Assembly: GCA_021325025.1 (NCBI GenBank)
Contig: JAJPHZ010000035.1
Coordinates: 124,001 to 188,000 of the forward strand
Length of the DNA stretch: 64,000 nucleotides
Source of the DNA: Pseudomonadota bacterium
GTDB lineage: Bacteria; Desulfobacterota; Binatia; Binatales; Binataceae
Direction of reading: 5' to 3'
The stretch's first letter is position 1; each line of letters opens with the position of its first letter. Positions 17,515-28,397 of this stretch are shown here, in pieces. The notes under the pieces were generated by a model. That model did not search any database. It saw only the letters and a list, made by a program, of their open reading frames with translations, and was not told the DNA's origin. The translations under genes and the position numbers were made by a program.

Positions 17515-17887
17515 CTCCAGGACCTTTGCGGGGAATATCCCTAAACTCAAATCTGCCGGGCCCACCCGGTAGCGCGGCGGAGGCGCTGCCCGGCTGTTCA
17601 GTTACGATTTCGGTTGCGCTGACCTCGATTTGCGGGCGGGCTATGCCCGCCGTGCCGGCACGCCGCTGCACCCTGAGCGTTCCGCACGCGCGAATGCACT
17701 GACCGGCGTCGATCGCTCGCGCCAGGCCGTGCACCGCCTGGTTAACCATTACCACATCGAGCAACAGTTGCTCGGGCGGTTCGCCGCAATCGACGGTCAG
17801 GCGCAGCACAGCGCGCCCGCCGGGAGTCACAGCCACCATCGGCGGCTTGACCACCGTGCCGCTGAGCTCAATTCTGGTCCGCCCCAT
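17507..17887 (-). CDS. OB-fold single-stranded DNA-binding protein (PriB/SSB-like)
   Basis: About 126 residues. A single OB-fold-like beta domain ([29 protein letters not shown], then [29 protein letters not shown]) is followed by a short, poorly conserved tail without the acidic SSB tip. The position between rpsF and rpsR is where proteobacteria carry priB and others carry ssb. It therefore probably binds single-stranded DNA in replication restart or repair. The ATG at 17887 overlaps the rpsF end by 20 bases; an upstream in-frame start at 17923 lacks a ribosome binding site. Confidence 0.72.
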   Translation of the reverse strand: MGRTRIELSGTVVKPPMVAVTPGGRAVLRLTVDCGEPPEQLLLDVVMVNQAVHGLARAIDAGQCIRACGTLRVQRRAGTAGIARPQIEVSATEIVTEQPGSASAALPGGPGRFEFRDIPRKGPGDG

Positions 17888-18374
17888 CTCCGGCTTCCGT
17901 CGGCGCGGGGGAGGCTTCACCATCGGAGGTTTGTGTCTGGGGCTCGGGCGATGTCTCCGGATTTTGCGCCGCTTCTGCGGCTTGCTCGCCGCCCGCCGCC
18001 TCGGCAGGCGCTTCGGCAGCGCTACGGGCTTCGGCCAGGCGGCGCTGGCGCGCTTCGACCTCGCTGCGCAGTTTGGCCGGATCGGCTTCCTCCTCGACCA
18101 TCACCGACAGATGGCGCAGCGACTCGTCCATCAGCTTCAGGTTGCGCTCGACCTCGTTCATTACGGCGCTGTCGCCGACGTAGTCCAGCCGCACGTAATA
18201 GCCGCGCCGCTCGCGCCTGATTCGATAGGCGAGGTCACGCATGCCCCACTCGTCGGTCTCAATCAGTTCACCGCCGCCGTTGGCGACGATGTCGCCAACG
18301 CGCTTGAGGGATTGTTTTATCTGGCTTTCCCCGAGATCGGGGCGCAGGATGAAAATCGTTTCGTAACGCCGCAC
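17868..18374 (-). CDS. rpsF: 30S ribosomal protein S6
   Basis: 168 residues. The S6 core (MRRYETIFILRPDL, LAYRIRRERRGYYVRLDY, VERNLKLMDESLRHLSV) is followed by a 60-residue disordered Glu/Ala/Pro tail, longer than usual. It binds S18 and 16S rRNA on the platform. The start is GTG with AGGAGG four bases upstream. First gene of the operon; its leader can fold so that the ribosome binding site is paired (see the leader entry). Confidence 0.95.
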   Translation of the reverse strand: MRRYETIFILRPDLGESQIKQSLKRVGDIVANGGGELIETDEWGMRDLAYRIRRERRGYYVRLDYVGDSAVMNEVERNLKLMDESLRHLSVMVEEEADPAKLRSEVEARQRRLAEARSAAEAPAEAAGGEQAAEAAQNPETSPEPQTQTSDGEASPAPTEAGDGADQN

Positions 18375-18424
18375 AAATCCTCCTTGTGGATCGAAAACTA
18401 CGAGCCCCCACAGGGGGCAAGGAG
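18375..18424 (-). promoter_or_regulatory. rpsF leader with SD-sequestering stem
   Basis: In the mRNA sense, CTCCTTG (18424-18418) can pair perfectly with CAAGGAG (18386-18380), which overlaps the AGGAGG of rpsF. Between them is a GCCCCC-TGT-GGGGGC hairpin (18418-18404). A TATACT at 18428-18423 and a TACAAT at 18504-18499 are candidate -10 boxes; only the latter would place the whole structure inside the transcript. S6:S18 feedback on such leaders is known in other bacteria; its use here is inference. Confidence 0.45.
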
Positions 18425-18556
18425 TATAACCGAGCTAGAGTAACACGCCGCCCGAAGGCTCTCAACCTGGGCTGGTCACTAGCCGGCGTCCGGCTGTCAT
18501 TGTACCTGGCGTGCGCGGACGAAGCTGCATTCGACGGCGAGCTTTCGGGCGCCCAA

Positions 18557-19663
18557 TCAGGCAACGGCAAAGTCGCGCCGGTAGACGATGAAGTTGCTGG
18601 AGATGCGCCCGCCCAGTTTCTGCGCGGTCCGTCGCGACGGCCAGTTTTCGTCCAGCACCAGAGTATAGCCGGCGTATTTCATCCGCTGCCGCGCCATCGC
18701 GATGAACGACCGCGCTGCCATCCCCAGATTGACCCCTCTGCCGCGCCATTCCTGGATTACGCCGATGTTGATCAGCGCGCCGCGCGTGCCCCCGCCGCGC
18801 GACGGATCGAGCCGCACCCCAGGGCGGACGCGGGCCAGTCTGGGGCTGAAGTCGGGCACCGCGAACACCGACCCAACCACCTGGCCATCGGCCACCGCCA
18901 AGGTCGACAGGTCGGCGACCTCGGTACGCGCCAGCCCGGAAAGCATCGGGCGTACCTCTTCGCGGGTGATGGGGTTCCATCCCCAATGGTGCGCGAAGGC
19001 CGCGTTGGTGACATCGGTCCACGCGTCCACCGCGTCCATGAAGCCGTGCTCGCGCCAGGTACGAATCCGCACGCCGTTGCGGGCGGCGTGGTCGATCATG
19101 GCCGGATAGCTGGCCAGAGTCTGGGGAGTCAACTCGATAGTGAAATCGGTCATCCCCTTTTCGGTAACAAAGGCGGCTTCTTTGAAATAGGTGTGGTAAT
19201 ACTCGGGGCTGTTGCGCAAAAGAAATGGCGGCAAGCCACCGTAGTTGTCGATCGCATAAGGATAGTCAAGAAAGGCGGCAAAACCGCTGCGTGCCGCCGC
19301 CATACCGCGCTGGTGCAGCCACTGCGACGCCTCGTCGAGCATCGCGACCGTCGCTTCGCCCTCGCCCGCCAAGGCCTCGAAGTGGATGAGCTGTCCAATG
19401 CGCTCGTTCCAATGCTGGTTGTACCTGAAATTGACCACCGCGGTAACCCGCGCCACCAGGCGGCCGGCGCGGCGGGCCGCAAACGGCATCATGGCCAGAT
19501 GAGCGGCGATTGGAGCGCGTCCCGAAAGCAGGTCGATTTCGTTCTGAATGTCGGGCGGCCACCAGGCGTCACGCTCGCCGTAGACCTCGAACGGGAGCAT
19601 CGCGAACTCGGTAATTGCGTCGCGGCTGGTAACCGCTTCTATGCTGATGCCGTTGGCGCCCAT
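18557..19663 (-). CDS. GNAT-family N-acetyltransferase-like protein
   Basis: 368 residues. The C-terminal half carries the acetyl-CoA-binding pattern NIGVIQEWRGRGVNLGMAARSF (R/QxxGxG/A-type) followed by VLDENWPSRRTAQKLGG, as in GNAT enzymes. The N-terminal half may be a second, degenerate GNAT-like domain. It is cytoplasmic. Several MAG-derived homologous proteins of this size are simply called N-acetyltransferase; the acceptor is unknown. It lies upstream of rpsF on the same strand, with 180 bases between. Confidence 0.7.
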   Translation of the reverse strand: MGANGISIEAVTSRDAITEFAMLPFEVYGERDAWWPPDIQNEIDLLSGRAPIAAHLAMMPFAARRAGRLVARVTAVVNFRYNQHWNERIGQLIHFEALAGEGEATVAMLDEASQWLHQRGMAAARSGFAAFLDYPYAIDNYGGLPPFLLRNSPEYYHTYFKEAAFVTEKGMTDFTIELTPQTLASYPAMIDHAARNGVRIRTWREHGFMDAVDAWTDVTNAAFAHHWGWNPITREEVRPMLSGLARTEVADLSTLAVADGQVVGSVFAVPDFSPRLARVRPGVRLDPSRGGGTRGALINIGVIQEWRGRGVNLGMAARSFIAMARQRMKYAGYTLVLDENWPSRRTAQKLGGRISSNFIVYRRDFAVA

Positions 19664-19986
19664 CGCAGCTGCTCCGGCCGAACCGTCATCGCCTCGGAAT
19701 CGGCCACCTATCCGGCACTATAAGCGTTTTGCAGCGAAAAGCCATCAGCGAACAGGTGTCGGTTCGATGTGGAAGAACCCCGCGCTTTGAGAAGCCAGAA
19801 AGATAGCCAGTCCCGACAGCCATGCCCGCCGTCGATGCGCGAACCGGTGCTCGCACCGCTTCATTTTTTGCGGCGGCGTATGTTCGCGCGTCGCTGACAA
19901 GGAGGGGCGCCTGTGCCGCTAATCCCCCGGCCACTCCATCGCTTCGGATCAGCACGGGCTTTCAGCTTTGCAGGCGCTTCATTGCA
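19664..19986. other. Intergenic region, no gene seen
   Basis: 323 bases between two minus-strand genes. It contains a small hairpin CGGTGC-TC-GCACCG at 19845-19858 followed by CTTCATTTTTT on the plus strand, and a TATAGT box on the minus strand near 19720 that might be the GNAT promoter (-35 poor). A minus-strand open frame at 19686-19955 has no protein-like features and was left out. Confidence 0.4.
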
Positions 19987-20733
19987 CTATTTTCTCGGCG
20001 ATTTCATATACCGCTCGGCAGCGGCGGCCAGGCGTTCGTAAAACGGTTTGCCGAAGGCGGTTTCGATTGCGCTGCGGCATTCGACGTACATCGGAGCGCC
20101 GGCCTGTTTGAGCAGGCAGGGCAGCTTGAGCGATTCCTTGGGATTGGCGAACATCCGCTCGACTTCCTCGGAGGTCGCAGTCAGCAGGATGTCACCGTTT
20201 TCGAAGCGGAACACGACCAGTGGAAACAGGATGCAGGTGATTGGCTTGATTGACTCGATGGGCCATCCCTTCTCCAGCGCCAGCGAATGTAGTCCGCACC
20301 ACAGCTGGCCCGCCGCGTCGCGATAGGAGAACACGCAGCGGTTGTCCTCCTTGCGCAACTCGATTGTGTTGCGATCGTCGAAGAAGGTGGCGATGTCACG
20401 ATCGGGGGCGACGCGCGTCGGATCCTTGCGGCTTAAAAACTCCACCACCTCGGCGCCACGCGCCGCGATCCGGTCGCGCTCCTTGAGCGTCAGTTCGACG
20501 TAATATTCCTCGCAGCACGATTCAACGCCGGCCGGCCGATCCACCATCGCGCAGGTCTTGCTGTCGCAGCGAAAGCGGCTGGCAAACAGCGCGCGCGCAT
20601 CCACCATCACCCCGCCGACGTCGACCAATTCGCCGCGCTGCTTAAGCCCGCTGACATAGCGGCGCCAGGGCTGCTCTTCGTAATCGCGCAGCCACTCGAT
20701 GAGAGCGGGGTTGGTTTCGATACGATCGCTCAT
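19987..20733 (-). CDS. DUF3109-like cysteine-cluster protein
   Basis: About 248 residues with cysteines in FRCDSKTC, SCCEEYY, CVFSY, LWCGLHSLAL, CILFP and LPCLLKQ, the spacing expected of DUF3109/YkgJ-type metal-binding (possible Fe-S or zinc) proteins. It is cytoplasmic, with no membrane helix. The ATG at 20733 matches the start of related proteins better than an upstream in-frame codon at 20820. It lies downstream of purF on the same strand, with a strongly structured 104-base gap between. Confidence 0.65.
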   Translation of the reverse strand: MSDRIETNPALIEWLRDYEEQPWRRYVSGLKQRGELVDVGGVMVDARALFASRFRCDSKTCAMVDRPAGVESCCEEYYVELTLKERDRIAARGAEVVEFLSRKDPTRVAPDRDIATFFDDRNTIELRKEDNRCVFSYRDAAGQLWCGLHSLALEKGWPIESIKPITCILFPLVVFRFENGDILLTATSEEVERMFANPKESLKLPCLLKQAGAPMYVECRSAIETAFGKPFYERLAAAAERYMKSPRK

Positions 20734-20756
20734 GGCGCAATCCACCGGCCGAAGTT

Positions 20757-20813
20757 GAGTTGCGGCGAATTTAGCATGCCGCATCGGCAGGGCTAAGCAT
20801 CGGCCCGCAACTC
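20757..20813 (-). repeat. Nested three-tier stem-loop between purF and DUF3109 gene
   Basis: Three inverted repeats sit inside each other: GAGTTGCGG/CCGCAACTC (20757-20765 with 20805-20813), TTAGC/GCTAA (20771-20775 with 20792-20796) and GCCG/CGGC (20778-20781 with 20785-20788). There is no T tract on either strand. It could be an mRNA processing or stabilising element at the end of the purine operon. Confidence 0.5.
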
Positions 20814-20837
20814 GATCCACAGGCGATGCGGCTGCGG

Positions 20838-22299
20838 TCAGCCGCGGCTGGCAGCGGATTCGAACAGCGGCAACTGGCGCTCGCGGCCGCGTTCGGGAAC
20901 CTCGACGGGATATTTGCCGGTGAAGCAGGCGTCGCAGAAACCGGCCGATTGATGGCCGTCAAAGGAGTACAGCCCTTCCCAACTCAGGTAGCCCAGCGAA
21001 TCGGCGCCGATGAAGCGGCGGATTTCCTCGATCGATTGATGCGAAGCGAGCAGCTCCTCGCGGGTGGGCGTGTCGATACCGTAAAAGCACGAATGGGTGG
21101 TGGGCGGCGCGGCAATCCGCATGTGGATCTCGCGTGCGCCCGCCTGGCGCAGCATCGGGATTACCTTCCTCAGCGTGGTGCCGCGCACCAGCGAATCCTC
21201 CACCAGCACGACGCGCCGGCCCTCGAGCACCGCCGGCACGGGATTGAACTTGATCTTGACCCCGAAATGGCGAATCGCCTGCGCCGGCTCGATAAAGGTG
21301 CGGCCCACGTAATGGCTGCGGATCAGGCCGAATTCAAACGGCAGGCCCGCTTCCTCGGCATAGCCCAGCGCGGCCGGGACACCCGAGTCTGGCACCGGGA
21401 CGACCACGTCGGCAGCGGCGGGACATTCCCGCGCCAGCGCGCGCCCCTGCTGCTTGCGCACCTGATAGACGTTGCGGCCGAAGACGGTGGAATCGGGGCG
21501 CGAGAAGTAGACGTACTCGAAGATGCAGCGCCGGGTGGGCATCGCCGCAAACGGCCGGAGCGAACGAAGCCCGGACTCCTCGATGATGACGACTTCGCCC
21601 GGCTCGACCTCGCGCAGGTAATCCGCCCGCACCAGATCGAGTGCGCAGGTTTCGGAAGCCACCACCGTGGCGTTCTTCAGTTTGCCCAGCACCAGGGGAC
21701 GAAAGCCGAACGGGTCGCGCGCCGCGATCATCTGGCGCTCGGTCAGAAACAACAGCGAGTAGGCGCCGCGAATTTGCGACAGCGCATCCACGATGCCGTC
21801 GAGCAGGGTGGTCGCGCGCGAGGCCGCCACCAGATGGATGATCACTTCGCTGTCGGAGGAGGACTGGAAGATGGCGCCGCTGCGCTCCAGGCGCTCGCGC
21901 AGCTCCGCGAAGTTGACCAGGTTGCCGTTGTGCGCCACGGCCAGTCCGCCCCGCGCGTACTCGACCACCAGCGGCTGGCAGTTCTTGAGCGTGGTCGAGC
22001 CGGTGGTGGAATAACGGTTGTGGCCGATGGCCAGGGTGCCTTCCAGGCGCTGGATCACCTCGCTGTTGAAGATGTCCGCCACCAGGCCCATCCCGCGATG
22101 GCTGATCAGGGTCTTGCCGTTGGAGGAAACGATTCCGGCCGACTCCTGCCCGCGATGCTGCAAACCGTAGAGTCCCAGATAGACCAGGTTGGCGGCCTCG
22201 GGATGGCCGAATACGCCGAAGACGCCGCATTCCTCGTGGAAGCCATCGAGTTTTGATTCTTCAATATCGATTTCGGCCGCAAGCTCGCTTGGCGACAAA

Positions 22300-22307
<8 letters not shown>
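20838..22307 (-). CDS. purF: Amidophosphoribosyltransferase
   Basis: 489 residues; catalyses the first committed step of purine synthesis, PRPP plus glutamine to phosphoribosylamine. An N-terminal propeptide of 26 residues ends before Cys27 (EECGVFGV), the glutamine amidotransferase nucleophile. The PRPP loop is [13 protein letters not shown]. Cysteines in [19 protein letters not shown] and [13 protein letters not shown] match the Bacillus-type enzyme with propeptide and [4Fe-4S] cluster. The start overlaps the end of purL by 8 bases. Last gene of the pur run. Confidence 0.96.
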
Positions 22308-24527
<2,220 letters not shown>

Positions 24528-24531
<4 letters not shown>

Positions 24532-25217
24532 GCGAAACTCTGGATGATGGAGCGGAAGATTTTGAGCCCGCCTTCGCCGCCCAGCATCGGCTCCACGGCA
24601 TGCTCGGGATGCGGCATCAGGCCGAAGACGTTGAAGCTCTCGTTGGCGACGCCGGCGATCGAATGCATCGAGCCGTTGGGGTTGGCGGCCTCAGTCGCCC
24701 GGCCGCTGGAATCGACGTAGCGCACCAGCACCTGGCCGCGGTCCTCGATCCGGCGCAGTTCGTCCTCGGACGCGACGTACAGTCCCTCGCCATGCTTGAT
24801 CGGCAAGCGCAGTAATTCGTGCGGCGCCGCGGCGCGGGTAAAGGGCGTGTGCGTGTTCTCGACCCGCACCGTGACGCGTTCGCAGATAAATGACAGCGAG
24901 CGATTGCGCGTCAGCGCTCCCGGCAGCAGACGCGCTTCGCACAGGATCTGAAAGCCGTTGCAGATCCCCAGCACCAGGCCACCGCGGCGGGCAAAGCTCA
25001 CCACGCTTTCCATGATCGGCGAAAAGCGCGCCATCGCACCGCAACGCAGATAGTCGCCGTAGCTGAAGCCGCCGGGCAGAACCACGCAGTCGGCGTTTTT
25101 CAGGTCGCGCTCCTTATGCCAGAGCAGCTCGGCGTCCTGCTCCAACACGTCGCGCAGCGCGTAGAGCGTGTCGCGATCGTCGAGCGAGCCCGGAAAGCTG
25201 ACCACGCCCCACTTCAC
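24528..25217 (-). CDS. purQ: Phosphoribosylformylglycinamidine synthase subunit PurQ (glutaminase)
   Basis: 229 residues, class I glutamine amidotransferase domain that supplies ammonia to PurL. Nucleophile Cys in [10 protein letters not shown], with [16 protein letters not shown] for the oxyanion region and the His-Glu pair in [11 protein letters not shown]. Its ATG overlaps the purS stop (ATGA at 25214-25217) and its stop overlaps the purL start, so purS-Q-L are translationally coupled. Confidence 0.95.
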
Positions 25218-25459
25218 GCGTCCTCAACCTCGAAGCGGTAATCCTCGATCACGGTGTTGGCCAGCAACTGCTCGCACATCCGCCTAACCTCGGCCGAGGC
25301 CTGCGCCGGGGAAGCGGCGGCCACTTCCAGTTCGATATATTTGCCCATCCGGACCGGGCCAACATCGTTGAACCCCAGACTCTTGAGCGAGGCCTCGATG
25401 GCGCGTCCCTGCGGATCCAGAACGCCGCGCCTGGGCGTGATATAAACCTTAACCCGCAA
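25214..25459 (-). CDS. purS: Phosphoribosylformylglycinamidine synthase subunit PurS
   Basis: 81 residues beginning (M)RVKVYITPRRGVLDPQGRAIEASLKSLGF, a textbook PurS, the small dimeric subunit that bridges PurL and PurQ. The start is TTG at 25459, preceded by GAGGGG about seven bases upstream; no ATG or GTG is available before the conserved N terminus. It lies 10 bases after purC. Confidence 0.9.
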   Translation of the reverse strand: MRVKVYITPRRGVLDPQGRAIEASLKSLGFNDVGPVRMGKYIELEVAAASPAQASAEVRRMCEQLLANTVIEDYRFEVEDA

Positions 25460-25469
25460 CGTTCGCCCC

Positions 25470-26186
25470 TCAGTGCGACACACGCCTGAGCATTTCCTGG
25501 TAGGCCTCTTCCACACCGCCCAGGTCGCGGCGGAAGCGGTCCTTGTCCAGCTTCTGACGGGTCGCCTTGTCCCAGAACCGGCAGGTATCGGGGCAGATTT
25601 CGTCGCCCAGCAAAATACGCCCGTGATGGCGGCCGAACTCCAGCTTGAAGTCGACCAGCAGCACACCGCGCTCATCGAGGAAGCGGCTCAGCACCTCGTT
25701 GACCCGCAGCGCCATCGACTTGATCTGATCCAGCTCCCCCTGCGTGGCCCATCCGAAGGCCAGCGCATGCTCGGGCAGAATCAGCGGGTCGTCGAGAGGA
25801 TCAGACTTGTAATAGTACTCGACGATCGGAAAGGGCAGGTTCTCGCCTTCCTCGCGCCCCAGCCGTTTGGCCATCGAGCCGGCCACGATATTGCGCACCA
25901 CGGTTTCGACCGGCACGATCTCAAGCCGCCTGCACAGCATATCGCGTTCGTTGAGCCGGCGGACAAAGTGGGTGGGGATGCCGTTGCGCTCCAGCAGGGT
26001 GAAGAACAGCTCCGACATCTCGTTGTTGATCACGCCCTTGTGCTCGATTGTGCCGCGCTTTTTGGCGTTGAACGCGGTGGCGTCGTCCTTGAAATAGGCG
26101 ATTACCAGGTCGGGATCGGCGGTCGAGTAAAGCTTCTTCGCCTTGCCCTCGTAAAACATCTCAAGCTTGGTGGGTGTTTGCTCCAT
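25470..26186 (-). CDS. purC: Phosphoribosylaminoimidazole-succinocarboxamide synthase (SAICAR synthase)
   Basis: 238 residues. Ligates aspartate to CAIR using ATP. Motifs: YEGKAKKLYS at the N terminus, FNAKKRGTIEHKGVINN, the SAICAR synthase signature EIVPVETVVRNIVAGS, and VDFKLEFGRHHGRILLGDEI. GGAGG six bases before ATG 26186 fixes the start. First of the tight purC-S-Q-L-F run; purB lies 240 bases upstream. Confidence 0.96.
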   Translation of the reverse strand: MEQTPTKLEMFYEGKAKKLYSTADPDLVIAYFKDDATAFNAKKRGTIEHKGVINNEMSELFFTLLERNGIPTHFVRRLNERDMLCRRLEIVPVETVVRNIVAGSMAKRLGREEGENLPFPIVEYYYKSDPLDDPLILPEHALAFGWATQGELDQIKSMALRVNEVLSRFLDERGVLLVDFKLEFGRHHGRILLGDEICPDTCRFWDKATRQKLDKDRFRRDLGGVEEAYQEMLRRVSH

Positions 26187-26302
26187 GGGTAACCTCCGTG
26201 GCCACACCGGATGTGAAGCGTCGCGCCCTCGATGCCGTAGCCCAAGCGGTCCGCCGAGAACGCGGGTGAAAACTGTCTTTTCATAGCCAAGCGCCAAGGA
26301 TC

Positions 26303-26365
26303 GATAAACAGCCGTGGTTTGCGCGGTCCGCCGTTTATCAACAGAAACCGATGTTTACAATTGTA
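26303..26365 (-). promoter_or_regulatory. purC upstream region: -10-like box and stem
   Basis: Minus strand, upstream of purC: a TACAAT hexamer (26365-26360) with only a poor -35, followed by a 7-bp inverted repeat GATAAAC/GTTTATC (26339-26333 with 26309-26303). The region is unusually AT-rich for this genome, and the 240-base gap suggests purC has its own promoter. The inverted repeat could be an operator or RNA stem. Confidence 0.3.
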
Positions 26366-26426
26366 CCGCCGGCCAAGTGTCGAAACGACACCCCTTTCCG
26401 GCAGAGCCCAGCCTTTCGGAGCCGGT

Positions 26427-27836
26427 CTAGCCGGGTTTGCGGCCCGGAGTGAACCGCTCGACCAGTTCCGCGGCGAGCCCGACGTAGTCCTGCGGGGTCA
26501 AGCGGCGCAGGCGCTCCTTGGCGGCGTCGGCCAGCGGCAATCGGGCAACGAATTCCTCGATCACCTGACGTGAGATGGCGCGGCCGCGGGTCAACTCCTT
26601 GAGCGTTTCGTAAGGATTGGGCAGGCCATGGCGGCGCATCAGGGTCTGAATCGCCTCGCTCACCACCTCCCAGGATTGTTCTTCGGCCAGTTCCTGGGCG
26701 ATGTGTGCGCAGTTGATCTCGACCAGCCCCAGGCCGCGCTCCAGTGCGGCCAGCGCAATCACGACGTGGCCGAAAGCGGAACCGATGGCGCGCAGGGCGG
26801 TACTGTCGCTCAAATCGCGCTGGAAGCGGGAGATCGGCAGCTTGACCGCCAGATGCTGCAACATCGCGTTGGCGACTCCCAGGTTACCCTCGCAGTTCTC
26901 AAAGTCGATCGGGTTGACCTTGTGCGGCATCGTCGAGGAACCGACCTCGCCCGCCACCGGCCGCTGCGTGAAGTAATGGCGCGAGATGTAGCCCCACATG
27001 TCGCGCGCCAGATCGATGAGAATCGTGTTGATGCGCACCACGATGTCGAACAGTTCGGCCATGTAGTCGTGGCTTTCGATCTGGGTGGTAAGCGGATTCC
27101 AGACCAGGCCCAGCGACTCGACGAACGTACGGGAATGGGTCAGCCAATCGACCTCGGGATAGGCGAATTGATGGGCGTTGAAGTTGCCCACCGCGCCGCT
27201 GGCCTTGGCCAGGTACTCCTGCGCCTGGAGTTGGCGGATTTGGCGTTGCAGCCGCGCGGCGAAGATCGCGATCTCCTTGCCGGCGGTGGTGGGCGTAGCG
27301 GCCTGGCCGTGGGTGAGCGCGAGCATCACGACGTCGCGCCACCGATGCGCCATCGCCGACAGCGTCGCCACCGTCTTGGAGAGTTTGGGCAGCAGTTCCT
27401 CGGCCACGAACTCCTTCAGCATCAGCCCATAAGCGATACTGTTGATGTCCTCGGAGGTGCAGGCGAAGTGCACCATTTCCGCGGGCAGACCGGCATCGAT
27501 CGCTGCAAACCGTTCCTTGACGAAATACTCGACCGCCTTGACATCATGGTTGAGCGAGCGTTCCAGCTCCTTGACGCGCCGCGCGTCGGCAATCGAGAAC
27601 TGCCTATGGATTGCGCGCAGCCGCTCGGCCTTATCGGGCGGCAGCGCCGGCAGTGCGTCGACCGCGGGATTGGCCGCCAGCGACAGATACCATTCGATCT
27701 CGACCCGCACCCGGTAGCGAATCAGCGCAAATTCACTGAAATAGCGCTCCAGCGCACGCGTGCGTGCGCGGTAGCGCCCGTCAACCGGAGAGACATTCAG
27801 CAGCGCCGCGTCGCCGTTGGCGTCTTTGTGGCTCAT
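26427..27836 (-). CDS. purB: Adenylosuccinate lyase
   Basis: 469 residues. Cleaves SAICAR and adenylosuccinate in purine synthesis. The fumarase/aspartase signature GSSTMPHKVNPIDFE is present near 310, THGQAATPTTAGKE near 175 and TSEDIN near 130. The sequence is of the E. coli PurB subtype (SPVDGRYRARTRALERYFSEFALIRYRV), not the shorter Bacillus subtype. It follows dut by 7 bases. Confidence 0.95.
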   Translation of the reverse strand: MSHKDANGDAALLNVSPVDGRYRARTRALERYFSEFALIRYRVRVEIEWYLSLAANPAVDALPALPPDKAERLRAIHRQFSIADARRVKELERSLNHDVKAVEYFVKERFAAIDAGLPAEMVHFACTSEDINSIAYGLMLKEFVAEELLPKLSKTVATLSAMAHRWRDVVMLALTHGQAATPTTAGKEIAIFAARLQRQIRQLQAQEYLAKASGAVGNFNAHQFAYPEVDWLTHSRTFVESLGLVWNPLTTQIESHDYMAELFDIVVRINTILIDLARDMWGYISRHYFTQRPVAGEVGSSTMPHKVNPIDFENCEGNLGVANAMLQHLAVKLPISRFQRDLSDSTALRAIGSAFGHVVIALAALERGLGLVEINCAHIAQELAEEQSWEVVSEAIQTLMRRHGLPNPYETLKELTRGRAISRQVIEEFVARLPLADAAKERLRRLTPQDYVGLAAELVERFTPGRKPG

Positions 27837-27843
27837 GACTGGC

Positions 27844-28287
27844 TCAGCGCCCCGTGTGGCCGAATCCCCCGCCGCCTCTGTGCGTATCGGACAGGTGCTG
27901 GACTTCCGCCAGGGTAGCCCGAGCGACCGGCGCGATGACCAGTTGCGCGATCCGGTCGCCGCGCTGGATCGTAACGGGGTCGCGGCCCAGGTTCACCACG
28001 ATCACCTGGATCTCACCGCGATAGTCGGAGTCGATGGTACCGGGCGTGTTGAGCAGGGTCAGGCCTTCGCGCAGCGCGCGCCCGCTGCGCGGCCGCACCT
28101 GCGCCTCGAATCCGGGCGGAATCTCCATCGCAAGCCCGGTCGGTACCGCGCATCGTTCCAGCGGTCCCAGGGTGACGGCCTGCTCGAGGTCGGCCAGCAA
28201 ATCCAGCCCCGCCGCCCCCACGCTATGATAGGCCGGCAGCGGCAATCCGCCGTCGCGAAGACGCTTGACCTTTACGACCAGGTCCAC
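27844..28287 (-). CDS. dut: Deoxyuridine 5'-triphosphate nucleotidohydrolase
   Basis: 147 residues. Trimeric dUTPase with the five motifs in order: [18 protein letters not shown], the uracil-binding hairpin [24 protein letters not shown], and the C-terminal arm [11 protein letters not shown]. It hydrolyses dUTP to dUMP and keeps uracil out of DNA. The start is GTG at 28287 with a weak ribosome binding site. Downstream of the M16 peptidase gene by 110 bases. Confidence 0.95.
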   Translation of the reverse strand: MDLVVKVKRLRDGGLPLPAYHSVGAAGLDLLADLEQAVTLGPLERCAVPTGLAMEIPPGFEAQVRPRSGRALREGLTLLNTPGTIDSDYRGEIQVIVVNLGRDPVTIQRGDRIAQLVIAPVARATLAEVQHLSDTHRGGGGFGHTGR

Positions 28288-28397
28288 ATCCGGTCACCGA
28301 GCTAACTTTAGCTGAACAACCCCCACGAGCAGAGCGCACCAATCCAACCGTCCATGTGTCTCGTCGGGCCGCGCGCGATCCGTAGCTTCAGGCAAAA

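Noticed and set aside
19686..19955. 89-codon minus-strand frame upstream of the GNAT gene
   Set aside because: No ribosome binding site, no motif and odd composition.
20826..22256. 476-codon plus-strand frame antisense to purF
   Set aside because: Shadow of purF, which has all its motifs.
26187..26426. Possible purine riboswitch before purC
   Set aside because: The three-way junction and conserved loop sequences of the purine or PRPP-type aptamers could not be found by eye; only a short inverted repeat is present.
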